DNA of 50,167 nt from a bacterium (Candidatus Blackallbacteria) CG13_big_fil_rev_8_21_14_2_50_49_14 (GTDB lineage Bacteria > Cyanobacteriota > Sericytochromatia > UBA7694). Location: positions 1-50,167 of the forward strand of contig PFGG01000059.1 of NCBI GenBank assembly GCA_002783405.1, in the 5' to 3' direction. The notes below the pieces were generated by a model. That model was not told where the DNA came from, ran no database searches, and was given only the letters and a program-made list of their open reading frames with translations. The position numbers and the translations under genes are program-made. This document shows positions 16,628 to 25,574 of this stretch, one piece after another. Within the stretch, counting starts at the first letter, position 1; each line of letters begins with the position of its first letter.

Positions 16628-18859
16628 ATGTTTTTTGGCGGTTCTAAACTCAAGCTGAGAATTGAAGAGCTTGAGAAAGAGTTTCAGACTGAGAAGAAGA
16701 AAGTTGAAGAACTGTCTTCTGAAAAAGTGGCTTTAAAGGCACAAAAAGATGAAGTCGAAACAGAAATTCAGGCACTCAAACAGAAAGTTTCTCAACTCAA
16801 TCAACAGCTTGATCAAAGCAAAACAGACAGAGAGTTTCAGTTGAAAACCCATCAGGATCTTCAGCAGAAATACGCTCAACTGCAAAAAACAGTTCAGGAG
16901 TTGGAGCTTAAAAATCTTAAATTTTTAGACGCCGACTCAAAGATCAAAAAAGCAGAAGATTCAGCCCAAAAGTATAAAGATGAGCAAGATCGTTTAAGCC
17001 TGCGCCTCAAGCAAAGCGAATCTGATTTGCAGGGGGCCCAGGCTGATCTTGAGACTTTGTCTCAAAAACACAAAGAACTTCAGGATCAGTATCAGAAGAT
17101 CAAGCCTGAATTAGAGAAGTTGAAAAAACTGCATGAAGAAAATCAGCGTTTAAAAGAGGAGGTTCAGAAGCTTAAACAAAAAAGTCTCTCAGACAATTCC
17201 ACTGTGAAAGCCGCTCCGGCCCCTGTTGAGCCCAAAAGCCCTCAAGGGTTTACAGGAAAGGTTGATGATATCACCCTCTTTGACCTCTTGCAGATGTTGG
17301 TGAATGCCCATAAAAATCAGATTGTTAATTTTAAGGACCGCGCAACAGCCAAAGACGGACAAATTTATGTGCGCAATGGTGAAATTATTCACTCAGAGTT
17401 TGCGCATTTAAAGGGTTTACAGGCCTTTCTTCTGATCATGTCAAGTAAGCATGGTTCTTTTTCTGTCTCCGCTTGGAAAGAGCCAACAGAAGAGACGATT
17501 CAAATGCCTGCAGCCAATTTGTTTATGGAAGTGGCGCGTGTCATGGATGAGCGCGAGGCCTATCTGAATAATTTAGAAGTGCCTGTCGGCTCGATTGAAA
17601 ATATGTCTGAAGAAGAAGTTTTGGCGGCTGCCAAAAAGATTGAAAACACGATTCAGATAGGAAAATCTTTGGTGAAGTCAGTTGCTGGCAATATTGTCAG
17701 TGATGAGCCGATGAAGCAGGCCATTCAAAAAATTCTGGTGGTGGATGATTCCGCTACCATTTTATCGATTATCAAGAAATATTTACTTTCGCAAGGTTAT
17801 ACCACTTCCACCTGCACCTCGGCCAAAGATGGCATTGCCCTGATGCAGAAAGAAGAGTTTGATTTGGTCATTACTGATTTGGATATGCCAGAAATCAATG
17901 GGGTGGAGTTTTTCCTGTGGATTAAAGGCAATAAGCCCCAAACCCAGGTGATCATGATGACGGCCTTTGGTTCCGAAGATATTCGTGAATTTGCAAATTC
18001 CGTGGGAATTCTTCGCTATTTTGAAAAACCATTGAATATGAAACAAGTCAAACAAGTCTTGGACGAAATCAGTGAAGAGCACAAAGTAGGGGGAGATATT
18101 ACCAATGTCAGCCTGCTTGATTTTATTCAAATGCTGGTTTTGTCACGCAAACAGAAATTGGTAGAGGTGATTGACCCGATTACCAAAACCAGTGGAAAAA
18201 TCTATTTGGCCTTTGGTGAAATTGTGCATGCCGAATATCTCGATAAATTAGGTGAAGAGGCTTTTTATCCTTTGATGGCGATGAAAAGTGGACATTTTCA
18301 AGAGTTGAGTTGGGAAGAGCCTGCTCAAAAAAGCATTGAAACCAGTCCGATGAGATTGTTTATGGAGGCTGCACGTCGAATTGATCTGGAAGATATGAAC
18401 TTGAAAAATATGGCCCAGATTGACGATATGTTCCAAAGCACGCTTGCTGAAACGGCTGTTGAGAGCAAGCCTGAGTTGCAAAAAGCAAAAGAGGAACACG
18501 ATTTTACGATCTATGAAAGTGGCAAGGTCTTAAATATTCAGGTAGGTTCAAGCAAGAAAAACGAAGTGCTTGAAATTTTGAGTGCCTTTACACAAAATCT
18601 GAATGAGAGCGCAAAAATGCTTGTGCTCAAAGAACTCACCCTGTCAGTTATCTTTGAGTCTGATTTGGTTTCTGAAATCAATATTGGCCCCCGTTACCCA
18701 GGCGCAACGGCCAAAGGCTTGAAAATGGGCGATAGCATGGAAAAGGCTGTTGGCTTATACGGCACGCCCCGCCTCAGTTCGAATCGTGGGGTTATTTGGG
18801 ACAGCATTTCTGTCTTTTCTCAAGATTCTGAAACGATCAATACGATTCGATTGGCTTGA
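16628..18859 (+). CDS. Coiled-coil / PATAN / receiver / PATAN response regulator
   Basis: 743 residues. A long coiled coil (about 5-187) is followed by a PATAN/DUF4388 domain (about 207-285: FTGKVDDITLFDLLQML, YVRNGEIIHSEF). A receiver domain (about 366-480) has acid pocket D373/D374, phospho-acceptor D417 in TDLDMP, T445 and K467. A second PATAN follows (about 487-563: GDITNVSLLDFIQMLV, YLAFGEIVHAEY), and then a C-terminal part with KGLKMGDSMEKAVGLYG (697-711). In cyanobacterial PatA/PixG the receiver is C-terminal and PATAN occurs once, so this architecture is unusual. First of a same-strand run of chemotaxis genes; probably the output regulator, since no stand-alone CheY is present. Start is supported by GAGGTGAG. 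Confidence 0.87.
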   Translation: MFFGGSKLKLRIEELEKEFQTEKKKVEELSSEKVALKAQKDEVETEIQALKQKVSQLNQQLDQSKTDREFQLKTHQDLQQKYAQLQKTVQELELKNLKFLDADSKIKKAEDSAQKYKDEQDRLSLRLKQSESDLQGAQADLETLSQKHKELQDQYQKIKPELEKLKKLHEENQRLKEEVQKLKQKSLSDNSTVKAAPAPVEPKSPQGFTGKVDDITLFDLLQMLVNAHKNQIVNFKDRATAKDGQIYVRNGEIIHSEFAHLKGLQAFLLIMSSKHGSFSVSAWKEPTEETIQMPAANLFMEVARVMDEREAYLNNLEVPVGSIENMSEEEVLAAAKKIENTIQIGKSLVKSVAGNIVSDEPMKQAIQKILVVDDSATILSIIKKYLLSQGYTTSTCTSAKDGIALMQKEEFDLVITDLDMPEINGVEFFLWIKGNKPQTQVIMMTAFGSEDIREFANSVGILRYFEKPLNMKQVKQVLDEISEEHKVGGDITNVSLLDFIQMLVLSRKQKLVEVIDPITKTSGKIYLAFGEIVHAEYLDKLGEEAFYPLMAMKSGHFQELSWEEPAQKSIETSPMRLFMEAARRIDLEDMNLKNMAQIDDMFQSTLAETAVESKPELQKAKEEHDFTIYESGKVLNIQVGSSKKNEVLEILSAFTQNLNESAKMLVLKELTLSVIFESDLVSEINIGPRYPGATAKGLKMGDSMEKAVGLYGTPRLSSNRGVIWDSISVFSQDSETINTIRLA

Positions 18860-18867
18860 TAATTCAA

Positions 18868-19323
18868 ATGACAGTCGAAACACAGGCCATCTTGTTCAAA
18901 AGCAAACATTTTCTCTTTGCGATAGAAGTTGAAAATATTGTTGAAATCACGAGGATTATTAATTTTGAGCCCGTTTCCTCCCATGGCGGATGTGCTCAGG
19001 GTTATTTCTACTATCGGCAGGAAACCCTGCCTGTAGTAGATGTTTGCCGTTATTTTAACTTTAATCACGGGCCATTTTTGATTGAGAACCTGATTGCTGT
19101 GGTTTCTGGCCCAGAAAATAAAAAAGCGGGTCTTCTCTTGGACGAAGTTCTTGATATTGTCAATCCTTCAGAGTATCCCAGGGTGACCTCTTATCAGATT
19201 GCTCCCAAATATTGCCGATATGCGATTGAATTAGATAAAAATAAGATACCTGTTTTGAATATCTCGAATATATATCTTGAGCTTGTTCAAAACTTATCTT
19301 CGTCACGTCAAAATGCTTCTTAG
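18868..19323 (+). CDS. CheW-like coupling protein (first copy)
   Basis: 151 residues from the ATG at 18868; a TTG at 18856 overlapping the previous stop is an alternative. It has the CheW-type two-sheet pattern: FLFAIEVENIVEITRI, a linker with an active turn, ETLPVVDVCRYF, AVVSGPENKKAGLLLDEVLDIV and IPVLNISNIY. No catalytic residues are expected. CheW links receptors to the CheA kinase in arrays. This copy is more divergent than the second and may serve a special receptor or the PATAN regulator. It overlaps the cheR start region. Confidence 0.75.
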   Translation: MTVETQAILFKSKHFLFAIEVENIVEITRIINFEPVSSHGGCAQGYFYYRQETLPVVDVCRYFNFNHGPFLIENLIAVVSGPENKKAGLLLDEVLDIVNPSEYPRVTSYQIAPKYCRYAIELDKNKIPVLNISNIYLELVQNLSSSRQNAS

Positions 19324-20767
19324 TGAACACGTCAAAATGACGAGATCTTTGGAACAACTTTCTGTTCAATTAACCCATGAGTTAAGTCAAACCTATGGTT
19401 TGGCCATTGATCAGAAAACAAAAAAATCTGTTTTACGAATTTTGCTTGAGCATCAAATCGATATTCAAACAAAGTCTTATGCAGATCTTTGCCAATGGCT
19501 GATCAATGAGATGTCAGTCAATGAAACTTATTTTTTTAGAGATCAGGTTTTAACCCAGTGCTTTATTAAATATTTGCATCAGTGGACGAAATCTGAAAAC
19601 AGGGATTTAACCATTTGGTCGATGGGATCCTCAAGCGGTGAAGAAGCTTATACCTTTGCCATGTTGCTCGATGATTACGGCGTTTCTTCACTGGCCAATG
19701 CAAAGATTCGGATTTTAGGTTTTGATATCAGTACTCGCGTTTTGGAACAGGCAAAGTCAGGTCGTTATCAAGAGTTATCCTTACGGGCCACCAATTCTTA
19801 TTATCTTGCCAAGTATTTTAAGCGAGAGGGCGAGAGCTACCTTTTAGCGGATCAAATTCGAAATGCTGTGCAATTTTTTCATTTTAATCTTGCCAAAGAT
19901 ATTTTTAATCAGCCATTGATTGACGAGTTGATTGCTAAAAATGGGGTGCCCGATATTATTCTCTGCCGTAATATTTTAATCTATTTTAAAAAAAGGTTGG
20001 CATTGAATATTGTTGGCCAGTTTTCTCAAATTCTGCAGCCCGATGGCTATTTTATTACCAGCCCTCAAGAGGCATTTCTCTATCAAATACCACCGTTTTT
20101 GTCTCAAAGCAAAGAAACTGCTTTTATTCTTCAAAAATCAGACCCCAGTCTTTGCCTGCCAAAATCACGTTCTCACGAAATCAAAAAAGAAGAACCCGAT
20201 TTTGTTGCTGTGTCTGAGCCGGTTTGCTTAACAGGATCTTTAGAAAATCAAGCTCCTGAAATTTTACCCAAGCCACAGCATTTGATGTCACAAGAGACAG
20301 ATTCTGATTTTGAACCTATTTTACGTACCTTGACGGATCAATCCTCGTGGGAAAGAGTGTTCTTACATGAGGCTGTTTTAAAATTTCAAAAACAAGAATA
20401 TCAACAGGCCGATCAGATTTTGGGGCGGATTATTGAACGGGATCCTACCTGTTACTGTGCCTATTTGGTTCAGGCTTATCTTTCACAAAAGCAAGATTTC
20501 TGGGAGAAATCATTTGAGTATATTCGAAAATCAAGATTTGTACGGCCTGATACGGTTTTGGAGCATTATTTACTCAGTCAGTATTTTCTGAACTCTCATA
20601 AACATGAGAAAGCTTATCAGTCTGCAAATCGGGCTTTGAGTCTTTACCAAGATTCTGAAATTTCGCCCTTGGAGTTTCAGCTATTAGAGTGGCTTGGAAT
20701 CAGTCTTTCAGATTTACTGCCAGCTTTTTATCCAGCCCAGAAAAAAGGAGAGACCTTCCATGTCTGA
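19313..20767 (+). CDS. cheR: CheR methyltransferase with TPR-like C-terminus
   Basis: 484 residues from the ATG at 19313 (another ATG at 19337 is equally possible; a TTG at 19277 is less likely). N-terminal helical CheR domain, then the SAM-binding Rossmann domain: NETYFFRD, GSSSGEEAYT (SAM loop), ILGFDIS and CRNILIYF. It methylates glutamates of the MCP, using S-adenosylmethionine. The last ~150 residues form helical repeats (QADQILGRIIERDPTCYCAYL) resembling TPRs, as in CheR proteins that dock to other partners. The MCP downstream shows no obvious C-terminal CheR-binding pentapeptide, so the TPR part may supply the docking. Overlaps the second cheW by 8 bases. Confidence 0.92.
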   Translation: MLLSEHVKMTRSLEQLSVQLTHELSQTYGLAIDQKTKKSVLRILLEHQIDIQTKSYADLCQWLINEMSVNETYFFRDQVLTQCFIKYLHQWTKSENRDLTIWSMGSSSGEEAYTFAMLLDDYGVSSLANAKIRILGFDISTRVLEQAKSGRYQELSLRATNSYYLAKYFKREGESYLLADQIRNAVQFFHFNLAKDIFNQPLIDELIAKNGVPDIILCRNILIYFKKRLALNIVGQFSQILQPDGYFITSPQEAFLYQIPPFLSQSKETAFILQKSDPSLCLPKSRSHEIKKEEPDFVAVSEPVCLTGSLENQAPEILPKPQHLMSQETDSDFEPILRTLTDQSSWERVFLHEAVLKFQKQEYQQADQILGRIIERDPTCYCAYLVQAYLSQKQDFWEKSFEYIRKSRFVRPDTVLEHYLLSQYFLNSHKHEKAYQSANRALSLYQDSEISPLEFQLLEWLGISLSDLLPAFYPAQKKGETFHV

Positions 20768-21296
20768 GCGTAATCCCTATATTCTTTTAAAAAATGAAAA
20801 AGAAACAGAATTACTGAAATCCCGTACCCAAGCGCTTGCACAGTCCTCTGCCGCGATTGAAGAAGCCTTGATGCGTTTGGGGGCTGTTGAATATTTGATC
20901 TTTTGGGCTGGGAGCCACCGCTATGCCCTGGATGTCCGCTTTGCGGGAGAAGTGCATGTAGAAGTGTATTGTGAGCCTTTGCCCTATGTACCGGAACTGA
21001 TCCGGGGGATTGCCAATATTCGCGGCGAGATCATGGTACTGATCGACTTAAGTTTGCTGATGGGGTTTGAGCCCCAAGCCAAGCGCAGCCAATACAATGT
21101 GATTCCTCTCCATTTCAATGGGCGTAAGTTGGGGATCATCGTCGATGAATTTGAAGACCTTTCAAGTATTCCGACCAAACATATTCTAAGTGAGGCTGCT
21201 GTTCCCCGGCATATTCAAGGTATGACCATCAGCCAGATTTATATTATTCAAGCCCAGTCGCTTATTTATGATGAAAGAATTTATATTGTTGATTAA
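20760..21296 (+). CDS. cheW: CheW coupling protein (second copy)
   Basis: 178 residues. The ATG at 20760 follows AAAAAAGGAGAG at a good distance, inside the end of cheR; a longer in-frame start at 20694 is not supported. Canonical CheW features: LIFWAGSHRYALDVRFAGEV, a receptor/CheA-binding core PYVPELIRGIANIRGEIMVLIDLS (in pieces PYVPELIRG and IANIRGEIMVLID), LGIIVDEFEDL and a C-terminal strand. The N-terminal ~45 residues are an extra helix. It couples the MCP at 21325 to the CheA at 23396. Confidence 0.92.
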   Translation: MSERNPYILLKNEKETELLKSRTQALAQSSAAIEEALMRLGAVEYLIFWAGSHRYALDVRFAGEVHVEVYCEPLPYVPELIRGIANIRGEIMVLIDLSLLMGFEPQAKRSQYNVIPLHFNGRKLGIIVDEFEDLSSIPTKHILSEAAVPRHIQGMTISQIYIIQAQSLIYDERIYIVD

Positions 21297-21324
21297 TTTG
21301 CCCCAAAAGAAAGGTATTTAGCGA

Positions 21325-23370
21325 ATGAAATTTAAATTAGCTCAAAAACTAGCCATTATTGGAGCTTGCTTTTGTCTTCCTACAGTTGGGCTCTTGACTT
21401 TTTCAGTGACTAAAATGAATGCTGAAACCCAGGCGGCTCAAGAGGAAGTTCGTGGATTGAAATATGTTTCGATTTTAAAAACTGTTTTTGAAAAAATAAC
21501 CGCGCATAAAACTCTTGTGCAAAAATTAGCCGGTGGTCAACAGGAATTGAGACCTCAAATTATGAACCTGCAAAAAGAATTGTCTCAACTCTTTACTGAA
21601 ATACAGGAAATCAATAAGACCAACAATAACCGTATCGATTTAGTCAAAGATATTAGCGCTACTGCAGCAAAATGGAATGAACTGAAAAAAGAAGTGCTTG
21701 AATTTTCAGTGGAGGGCAGCAATCAAGCGCATCTTGAATTTTTATCAGTACTTAAAAAATTGATTATTGCTGTGGGTGATAGATCAAAATTAATTCAAGA
21801 CCCAGAGATCGCTTCGTTTTATTTGGTGGATTCAACCTTGAATAAATTGACTTCAAAAGTACAAATGAATGCCCAGGTTACAGAGCTGATTGATAAAATT
21901 ATCGAAGGCCAAGGACTTTCTGCCGATGATTTGAGCAGTGCCGCTGAGTTGGAAGATTTATTGGGAAATAATAAAAACAAGGGCCAGATTGATACCGACA
22001 ATACTTCAAAAGTGGCAATTTTCGCTGGTTTATTGAGTACTTCAGCCCGTGATTTGAATTCGGGTTATGAAAAAGTACTTGCTTCTCTTGTCGGAAAAAA
22101 AGGGCAAGTTTATCAAGATTTACAGGAAAGTCTCAAAAAAGATCAGGCTTTAACGAATAAGTTTTTGGTCTATATCAATACGAATTTTATTAAACCTAAA
22201 AAACCAGTCGTGCGTGTTGATGAATTCAATGCGCTCAGAAAAGAATATCTTCAAGCAGATTTCACATTGTGGGACAGTTCTCAAAGTTTGCTGCAAACGA
22301 TTTTGCAGGAACGTATTTCAAGCTTGAATCAAAATAAATGGATCAGTATTTTACTGTCCTTGTTATTGACTTTGATTGCGCTTTCTTTGGCTGTTTACAT
22401 GACCCGTTTGATTCTGGTTGCGATTACGCAGTTAGAGCAGGCTGCCAATAAGGTGGCTGAAGGGGAATTGGATGTTCAGGTTTCGCAAATCTTAACCGGG
22501 GATGAACTCGAAAGTCTGAGCAAAGCTTTCAACCAGATGGTTCAGAATATTGCTTCTGCCGATTCACAATTGCGTGAAGGCACGGTGAGCATGGAATTAT
22601 TAGAAGAGAAAATTGACAGCTTGAATCAGCTCACAGAGCAGATCAACCGTGCAAAAGAGGAGTCAGAGCGTAACAGTTATTATTTGCAGTCTCTGATCAA
22701 AACCACTTCTACTTCGATCTATGAAATTAAACAAACTTCAGATTTGGTGGCCGATAATGCCCGAATTGTAAGAGATGTGGCTGAAACCTCGGTGAATATC
22801 TCCTCTGAAGGACAGAGTGCTGTTTCCAATTCGATTAACAGCGTTGAAAAAATCAAACAACAAATGGAAACCATTGCCCATACCATTCTCAATTTGAGTA
22901 AGCAGACCCAGGCCATTGGCGATATTATTTCCACTGTAAATGATATTGCCAAACAGTCGAAATTGCTGGCATTCAATGCGACCATTGAGGCTTCTAAAGC
23001 AAATGAATATGGAAAAGGCTTTTCTGTGGTTGCCAATGAAATTCGTATTCTCTCAGAGGAATCCCGTGAAGCTACTTACCGTATTTCAGAAATTTTGGGT
23101 CAGATTCAAGGGCTTACCAATCAGGTCGTGATGCTGGCTGAAGATGGTATGAAACTCTCCGATTCTGGAGTTCAACTTTCACTGACCGCTGGAGAAACGA
23201 TCGACAAACTGGTCGATTCGATTCGCAACTCTGCTGAAGTGGCCACCCAGATTGCACTTTCTTCTCGCGAGCAAAAAGAGGGCATGGAGCAACTCGAAGA
23301 TACCATGAGAAGTATCAACCTCAAAATTCCAGATGAGGCTGAAATTTTGAATATGATAGCGACTGCCTAA
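21325..23370 (+). CDS. Methyl-accepting chemotaxis protein with divergent signalling tip
   Basis: 681 residues. TM1 at about 12-28, a helical periplasmic sensor (about 30-335), TM2 at about 338-360, HAMP (about 361-415) and a coiled-coil cytoplasmic domain. The hairpin tip reads IAKQSKLLAFNATIEASKANEYGKG in two short stretches, where most MCPs have QTNLLALNAAIEAARAGE. The changes (Q-S-K, F, T, S-K, N) suggest a specialised CheA/CheW interface. VVANEIRILSEES follows as in normal MCPs. The sensor region is a four-helix-bundle type with no named ligand motif. It is the only MCP in the operon. Confidence 0.9.
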   Translation: MKFKLAQKLAIIGACFCLPTVGLLTFSVTKMNAETQAAQEEVRGLKYVSILKTVFEKITAHKTLVQKLAGGQQELRPQIMNLQKELSQLFTEIQEINKTNNNRIDLVKDISATAAKWNELKKEVLEFSVEGSNQAHLEFLSVLKKLIIAVGDRSKLIQDPEIASFYLVDSTLNKLTSKVQMNAQVTELIDKIIEGQGLSADDLSSAAELEDLLGNNKNKGQIDTDNTSKVAIFAGLLSTSARDLNSGYEKVLASLVGKKGQVYQDLQESLKKDQALTNKFLVYINTNFIKPKKPVVRVDEFNALRKEYLQADFTLWDSSQSLLQTILQERISSLNQNKWISILLSLLLTLIALSLAVYMTRLILVAITQLEQAANKVAEGELDVQVSQILTGDELESLSKAFNQMVQNIASADSQLREGTVSMELLEEKIDSLNQLTEQINRAKEESERNSYYLQSLIKTTSTSIYEIKQTSDLVADNARIVRDVAETSVNISSEGQSAVSNSINSVEKIKQQMETIAHTILNLSKQTQAIGDIISTVNDIAKQSKLLAFNATIEASKANEYGKGFSVVANEIRILSEESREATYRISEILGQIQGLTNQVVMLAEDGMKLSDSGVQLSLTAGETIDKLVDSIRNSAEVATQIALSSREQKEGMEQLEDTMRSINLKIPDEAEILNMIATA

Positions 23371-23395
23371 ACCTCAATCATCCAGGAATTAAATT

Positions 23396-25522
23396 ATGAA
23401 TGATATGGATTTTGAGCTCAGTGTAGATCCTGAAATTTTTGAGATATTTCGTACCAGTGCGCAAGAGCATTTGGAAAAGATTACTGAACATTTGTTTCGA
23501 CTTGAAAATGACAGTAGTCAACTGACTCAGGTATTAATCGAAATTTATAGAAGTGCCCATACGCTCAAAGGAGATTCCAATTCAGTGGGTTTGACCCAGG
23601 TGGGCACGATTGCCCATGGAATGGAATCGTATATCGGCAGCTTACAAAAAGAACAAGATTCTTTTGATGCGGTGAAGTTAAACAAGCTGTTTACGTTTGC
23701 CAAAGATATCCGTGAAAGTTTGGCAGAAGAAGAGCGTAAATTGGGGTTGGCGCCTGCACTGATCGATGTGGATGTGGCGGTTCAGGAAGAAACGCCTCCC
23801 GAAGATATTTCTGCGGGAATGCCTTCTGATACTTCAAGCAAGGCTCAAAACTGGCTGCGTGTCAATGCCAATAAGCTGGATTTCCTGATTAACCGTACAG
23901 GAGAATTGGGAACCTATCGTGCCGTTTATGATACCTATATTGCAACGGTGAAAGAATGGGTCTACGCTTTGCGTCGCAGCCAGGAAGAAAGCCGCTTGAA
24001 AATTCTCAAAAATAGAATTGAAACAGAAGCTGCGGATCTCCTTGAGCAGATGCGCCACCACGCGCTTGTTTTTGACTCCTTATTGGATGATTTGAGTATT
24101 GAGCTGGCCCAGATTCGCCTGCTTGAATTTAAAACCCTGTTTAATTCTTTGCGTGTAACCGTTAAGAATACTTCTCTTTCGTTGGGGAAGTCGATTCAGT
24201 TTGTCACCGTGGGTGAAGATATCAAAGTGGACAGGTTTATTCTCGAAAAATTAAAAGAACCTCTGGATCATATTGTCAGAAATGCTTTGGATCATGGCAT
24301 TGAAAGTGCTCAAGAACGGCTGCTTCAGAATAAAAATGAAACAGCCAATATTCAGCTGCGTGTGGGCTTGAGCGGGGGAGACCTTTTGATTGAACTTGAA
24401 GATGATGGCAAAGGTCTTGATTTTCATAAAATTAGAAACAAAGCGCTGCACTTGAATTTATTTCCTGAAGAAAAAATCATGGCGATGTCTGAACAGGAAC
24501 TGACCGATTTGCTTTTTGTTCAGGGCTTTTCAACTTCAGAAACCATTACCAATGTCTCAGGACGTGGTATGGGGTTGGATATTGTTAAAAATATCATTGA
24601 AAATACCCTTCAGGGTTCTATTTCAATTCGGTCTCAACCCGGACGGGGAACACGTTTTTCGATTCGGGTTTCATTGCAACTTACCAATTTCGAATCAATT
24701 TTTATTCAAGTTTCAGATCGTATTTTTGCCGTTCCAAATACTTCGCTTGAGTCGATTGAGGCCTTGAGCTCTCAATTGCTTCTGCGTGGAGAAGAGGGGC
24801 AAACCTTTTTTAACTACCGGGATCAATCGGTTCCACTTGAAGATTTAGCGGCTATTTTGGGAATTGAGCGTGTTCGGCCGGTGGTTTACGATCAAGGATA
24901 TGTCATGATTTTTCAGCGTGAAAGTAAAATTGCGGCTGTGATTATTGATGAAATTCTTGAGAGCCGCCAGATTTTTATGAAGCCTTTGGGGCAACAAATT
25001 ACCAAGTTAAAAAATGTTTCTGGAGCAACGCTACAGGCAGATGGAAAGCCCGTACTGGTTTTAAATCCGGTTGAAATCATCGATGAGGTATCAGGTTTCT
25101 CTAAACTGGTGGTTCATTCTGACGAAGATGCCCAGTTTTCTGTAACGCGTAAGAAGGTCTTGGTGGTGGATGACTCGATTACTACCCGCACGTTGGAAAA
25201 AAACATCTTAGAAACCAGTGGTTTTGAAGTGGTGATTGGCACCAATGGGGAAGAGGGCTGTCAATTGCTTGCGCAACATCGTCCTGATATCGTGATTACG
25301 GATTGTGAAATGCCGTTGATGGATGGCTATGGCTTTACGCGTTGGATTCGGGCTTCGAAATATAAACATTTGCCTGTGATTATGGTAACCTCTCTTGCCG
25401 ATGAAGAATTTAAACGCAAGGGGGTGGAAGCTGGGGTGGATGCTTATATTGTCAAAGGTGAATTTAACCAACAAACATTTTTGGAGCGCATCAGTAAGCT
25501 TTTGCAGCAGTCCTTAGAATAG
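23396..25522 (+). CDS. cheA: Hybrid chemotaxis histidine kinase CheA with C-terminal receiver
   Basis: 708 residues. HPt domain (about 10-115) with phosphorylatable H55 in SAHTLKGD; the P2 CheY-binding domain seems absent. Dimerisation helices follow (about 150-260), and an HATPase domain with N box VRNALDHGIES, G1 DDGKGLD and GRGMGLDIVKN. The CheW-like P5 domain is at about 435-565 and the receiver at about 588-708 with D636 in ITDCEMP. The built-in receiver may serve as phosphate sink or compete with the PATAN regulator and CheB. Autophosphorylates when the array is active and passes phosphate to the regulators of this operon. Confidence 0.95.
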   Translation: MNDMDFELSVDPEIFEIFRTSAQEHLEKITEHLFRLENDSSQLTQVLIEIYRSAHTLKGDSNSVGLTQVGTIAHGMESYIGSLQKEQDSFDAVKLNKLFTFAKDIRESLAEEERKLGLAPALIDVDVAVQEETPPEDISAGMPSDTSSKAQNWLRVNANKLDFLINRTGELGTYRAVYDTYIATVKEWVYALRRSQEESRLKILKNRIETEAADLLEQMRHHALVFDSLLDDLSIELAQIRLLEFKTLFNSLRVTVKNTSLSLGKSIQFVTVGEDIKVDRFILEKLKEPLDHIVRNALDHGIESAQERLLQNKNETANIQLRVGLSGGDLLIELEDDGKGLDFHKIRNKALHLNLFPEEKIMAMSEQELTDLLFVQGFSTSETITNVSGRGMGLDIVKNIIENTLQGSISIRSQPGRGTRFSIRVSLQLTNFESIFIQVSDRIFAVPNTSLESIEALSSQLLLRGEEGQTFFNYRDQSVPLEDLAAILGIERVRPVVYDQGYVMIFQRESKIAAVIIDEILESRQIFMKPLGQQITKLKNVSGATLQADGKPVLVLNPVEIIDEVSGFSKLVVHSDEDAQFSVTRKKVLVVDDSITTRTLEKNILETSGFEVVIGTNGEEGCQLLAQHRPDIVITDCEMPLMDGYGFTRWIRASKYKHLPVIMVTSLADEEFKRKGVEAGVDAYIVKGEFNQQTFLERISKLLQQSLE

Positions 25523-25574
25523 CTCCTGTGCTATACTGGCTTTTATTTTGACTTATTTAAGGAATTTAATTGGC

